Part shown: positions 6,964 through 8,001 of the stretch, in pieces
Numbering within the stretch: position 1 is the stretch's first letter
How the letters are laid out: each line of letters starts with the position of its first letter
DNA from: Gammaproteobacteria bacterium
GTDB taxonomy: Bacteria > Pseudomonadota > Gammaproteobacteria > UBA6429
Direction of reading: 5' to 3'
DNA length: 8,001 bases
NCBI GenBank assembly: GCA_030635835.1
Contig: DAOVYB010000061.1
Coordinates: forward strand, 1-8,001
Program-made: the position numbers and the translations under genes
Notes under the pieces: model-generated
The model's database searches: none
What the model was told of the DNA's origin: nothing
The model's input: only the letters and a program-made list of their open reading frames with translations

Positions 6964-7323
6964 ATGAGGTTAATGGGAAAAAGAATATTAGTTGTTGAAG
7001 ATTCCACCATGATGCGCCGCGTTATTATGAAGGTGCTGAAAGAAGCGGGACATGAAATAGTCGGTGAAGCCAGTAGTGGTACAGATGCGATTGAAATGTA
7101 TCAGGAGCTTAAGCCGGATATTGTCACTATGGATATCACCATGCGTGGTATGGATGGACTTACGGCTTCAAAAGAAATTATGGCCATAGATAGTGACGCT
7201 AAAATTTTAATTTTGTCTAACCTTGATGAAGAAAAATATCGTGACGAAGTGGAAAATATAGGTGCACTCGGATTAGTGAATAAACATCAGACTGATCAGA
7301 TTCTTGAACTTGTGGGAAGTTAA
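6964..7323 (+). CDS. CheY-like single-domain response regulator
   Basis: A stand-alone receiver of 119 residues that should take phosphate from the CheA-like kinase encoded just downstream. Active-site residues are Glu12/Asp13 (VVEDS), phosphoacceptor Asp57 (TMDITM) and Ser85 at the Thr/Ser switch (LILSN), with the conserved Lys107. Two usual features are changed: Lys is followed by His108 instead of Pro, and the aromatic switch position before it appears to be Leu104 (GLVNKH), where CheY has Tyr106. Output may therefore differ from flagellar-motor CheY. The start is uncertain. ATG 6964 gives MRLMGKRILVVED, while ATG 6973 gives the more typical MGKRILVVED; GAGG (6966-6969) sits close to the latter, and TAAGG (6955-6959) could serve either. 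The spacing of 50 and 58 bases to its neighbours fits one operon. It may be a phosphate sink or a non-motor output protein. Confidence 0.9.
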   Translation: MRLMGKRILVVEDSTMMRRVIMKVLKEAGHEIVGEASSGTDAIEMYQELKPDIVTMDITMRGMDGLTASKEIMAIDSDAKILILSNLDEEKYRDEVENIGALGLVNKHQTDQILELVGS

Positions 7324-7381
7324 GCTGATTTTAACTCGATTTAAAGAGACGTAGAGAGCAGTTCCCGATAAGGAAAATATA

Positions 7382-8001
7382 ATGACCGATATTAACATGG
7401 CACTATTAAATGATTTTATTGATGAGTCCAGAGAACATCTGGATGAGATGGAATCGTTATTGCTGGAGTTAGGTAATGATTTAAGCAATCTGGATTTGTT
7501 GAATGACATTTTTCGGACAATGCATAATGTTAAAGGTGCATCACAACTTACCGGGCTGGATAAAATCTCGCGGTTATCACACCGCCTGGAAGATTTATTA
7601 GACTTGTTGCGTCAGGGAAATAAGCAGACAACTCAGGAAATTGTTTATTTATTAATAAATGGACGAGACCGGATTGTTGAACTTGTTTCGGAACTGGAAT
7701 CAGCACAGGAAGAACAATCATCCGTTGATGAATTAATCGAAAAATTAACAGTTCAAATTGAAGGTGATGAAGCAGTAACAGAAGATGCTTCAGTAGCAGA
7801 TAGCACTACGACTTCAGCACAAGTAACAGCGGATCCAATAAATACAGACGCCAGTAGTGATGAAGAAGAACATGATCAGGAATTGTTTAATATATTTATT
7901 GAACATCTAAAAGAACAATTTAGTCTGTTATCGACTTCTGCATCTCAATTTAAACAAGAACCAGCTGATATTGAACAAATTCAGGAATGTAAAGATGCAG
8001 T
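7382..8001 (+). CDS. CheA-like histidine kinase, 5' part (runs off window)
   Basis: An open frame from ATG 7382 to the window edge, 206 complete codons. AAGGA (7370-7374) lies 7 bases before the start. Residues about 5-105 form an HPt domain: FRTMHNVKGA places the phosphorylatable His48 in the family motif HxxKG, followed by the usual SHRLEDLLDLLRQG helix. A linker rich in Ser, Thr, Ala and acidic residues follows (about 108-163). From about 165 a new helical stretch begins, ELFNIFIEHLKEQFSLL, that looks like the first helix of a second HPt domain. Tandem HPt domains are known in ChpA-type hybrid kinases of type IV pilus systems; classical CheA has one. The P3-P5 kinase and CheW-like parts are not in the window, so kinase function is inferred from the HPt and from cheW, MCP and CheY neighbours. 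It is the probable phosphodonor for the three receivers upstream. Confidence 0.85.
   Translation, partial: MTDINMALLNDFIDESREHLDEMESLLLELGNDLSNLDLLNDIFRTMHNVKGASQLTGLDKISRLSHRLEDLLDLLRQGNKQTTQEIVYLLINGRDRIVELVSELESAQEEQSSVDELIEKLTVQIEGDEAVTEDASVADSTTTSAQVTADPINTDASSDEEEHDQELFNIFIEHLKEQFSLLSTSASQFKQEPADIEQIQECKDA

Noticed and set aside
7342..7371. TAAAGAGA ... CCCGATAA as a sigma-28 promoter before the CheA-like gene
   Set aside because: The spacing is 18 rather than 15 bases between TAAA and the -10 element, the first base of the -10 differs, and a start there would fall at or next to the ATG.

Overview
The window looks like part of an AT-rich, flagellated gammaproteobacterial-type genome. 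The organism cannot be named from sequence alone. The grounds are a sigma-28 (FliA)-type promoter, clear Shine-Dalgarno sites, and a chemosensory gene set in one direction.

Layout, all on the + strand. (1) 94-1050: a predicted lipoprotein of the metallo-beta-lactamase fold with a complete metal-ligand set; it appears to be a separate transcription unit. (2) 1051-1728: about 680 bases of very AT-rich non-coding DNA. It carries a C7-looped dyad, a 17-base near-repeat, and one good plus one weaker sigma-28-type promoter just before the next gene. (3) 1729-8001: a run of six chemosensory genes. These are a PATAN/DUF4388-REC response regulator (GTG start), a CheB-like protein, a methyl-accepting chemotaxis protein (MCP, GTG start) with a structured 5' leader of about 270 bases, a CheW, a stand-alone CheY-like receiver, and the 5' end of a CheA-like kinase that runs off the window with one complete HPt domain and the apparent start of a second.

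How they work together (inference): the MCP senses a signal outside the inner membrane, CheW couples it to the CheA-like kinase, and phosphate goes to up to three receivers: PATAN-REC, the CheB-like protein and the CheY-like protein. The sigma-28-type promoter would tie expression to the late flagellar regulon.

The most unusual point is the CheB-like protein. Its receiver is intact, but by motif alignment two of the three methylesterase catalytic residues are replaced (Ser to Ala169, His to Tyr196) while Asp291 is kept. It is therefore probably not a working methylesterase but a phosphorylation-controlled binding or scaffold protein. Other points are the structured MCP leader with mutually exclusive pairings, a duplicated sensory module and an unusually long signalling hairpin in the MCP, different codon use in the MCP, and a CheY-like receiver lacking the usual Lys-Pro and aromatic switch residues. 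No tRNA, rRNA, CRISPR array or insertion sequence was seen.
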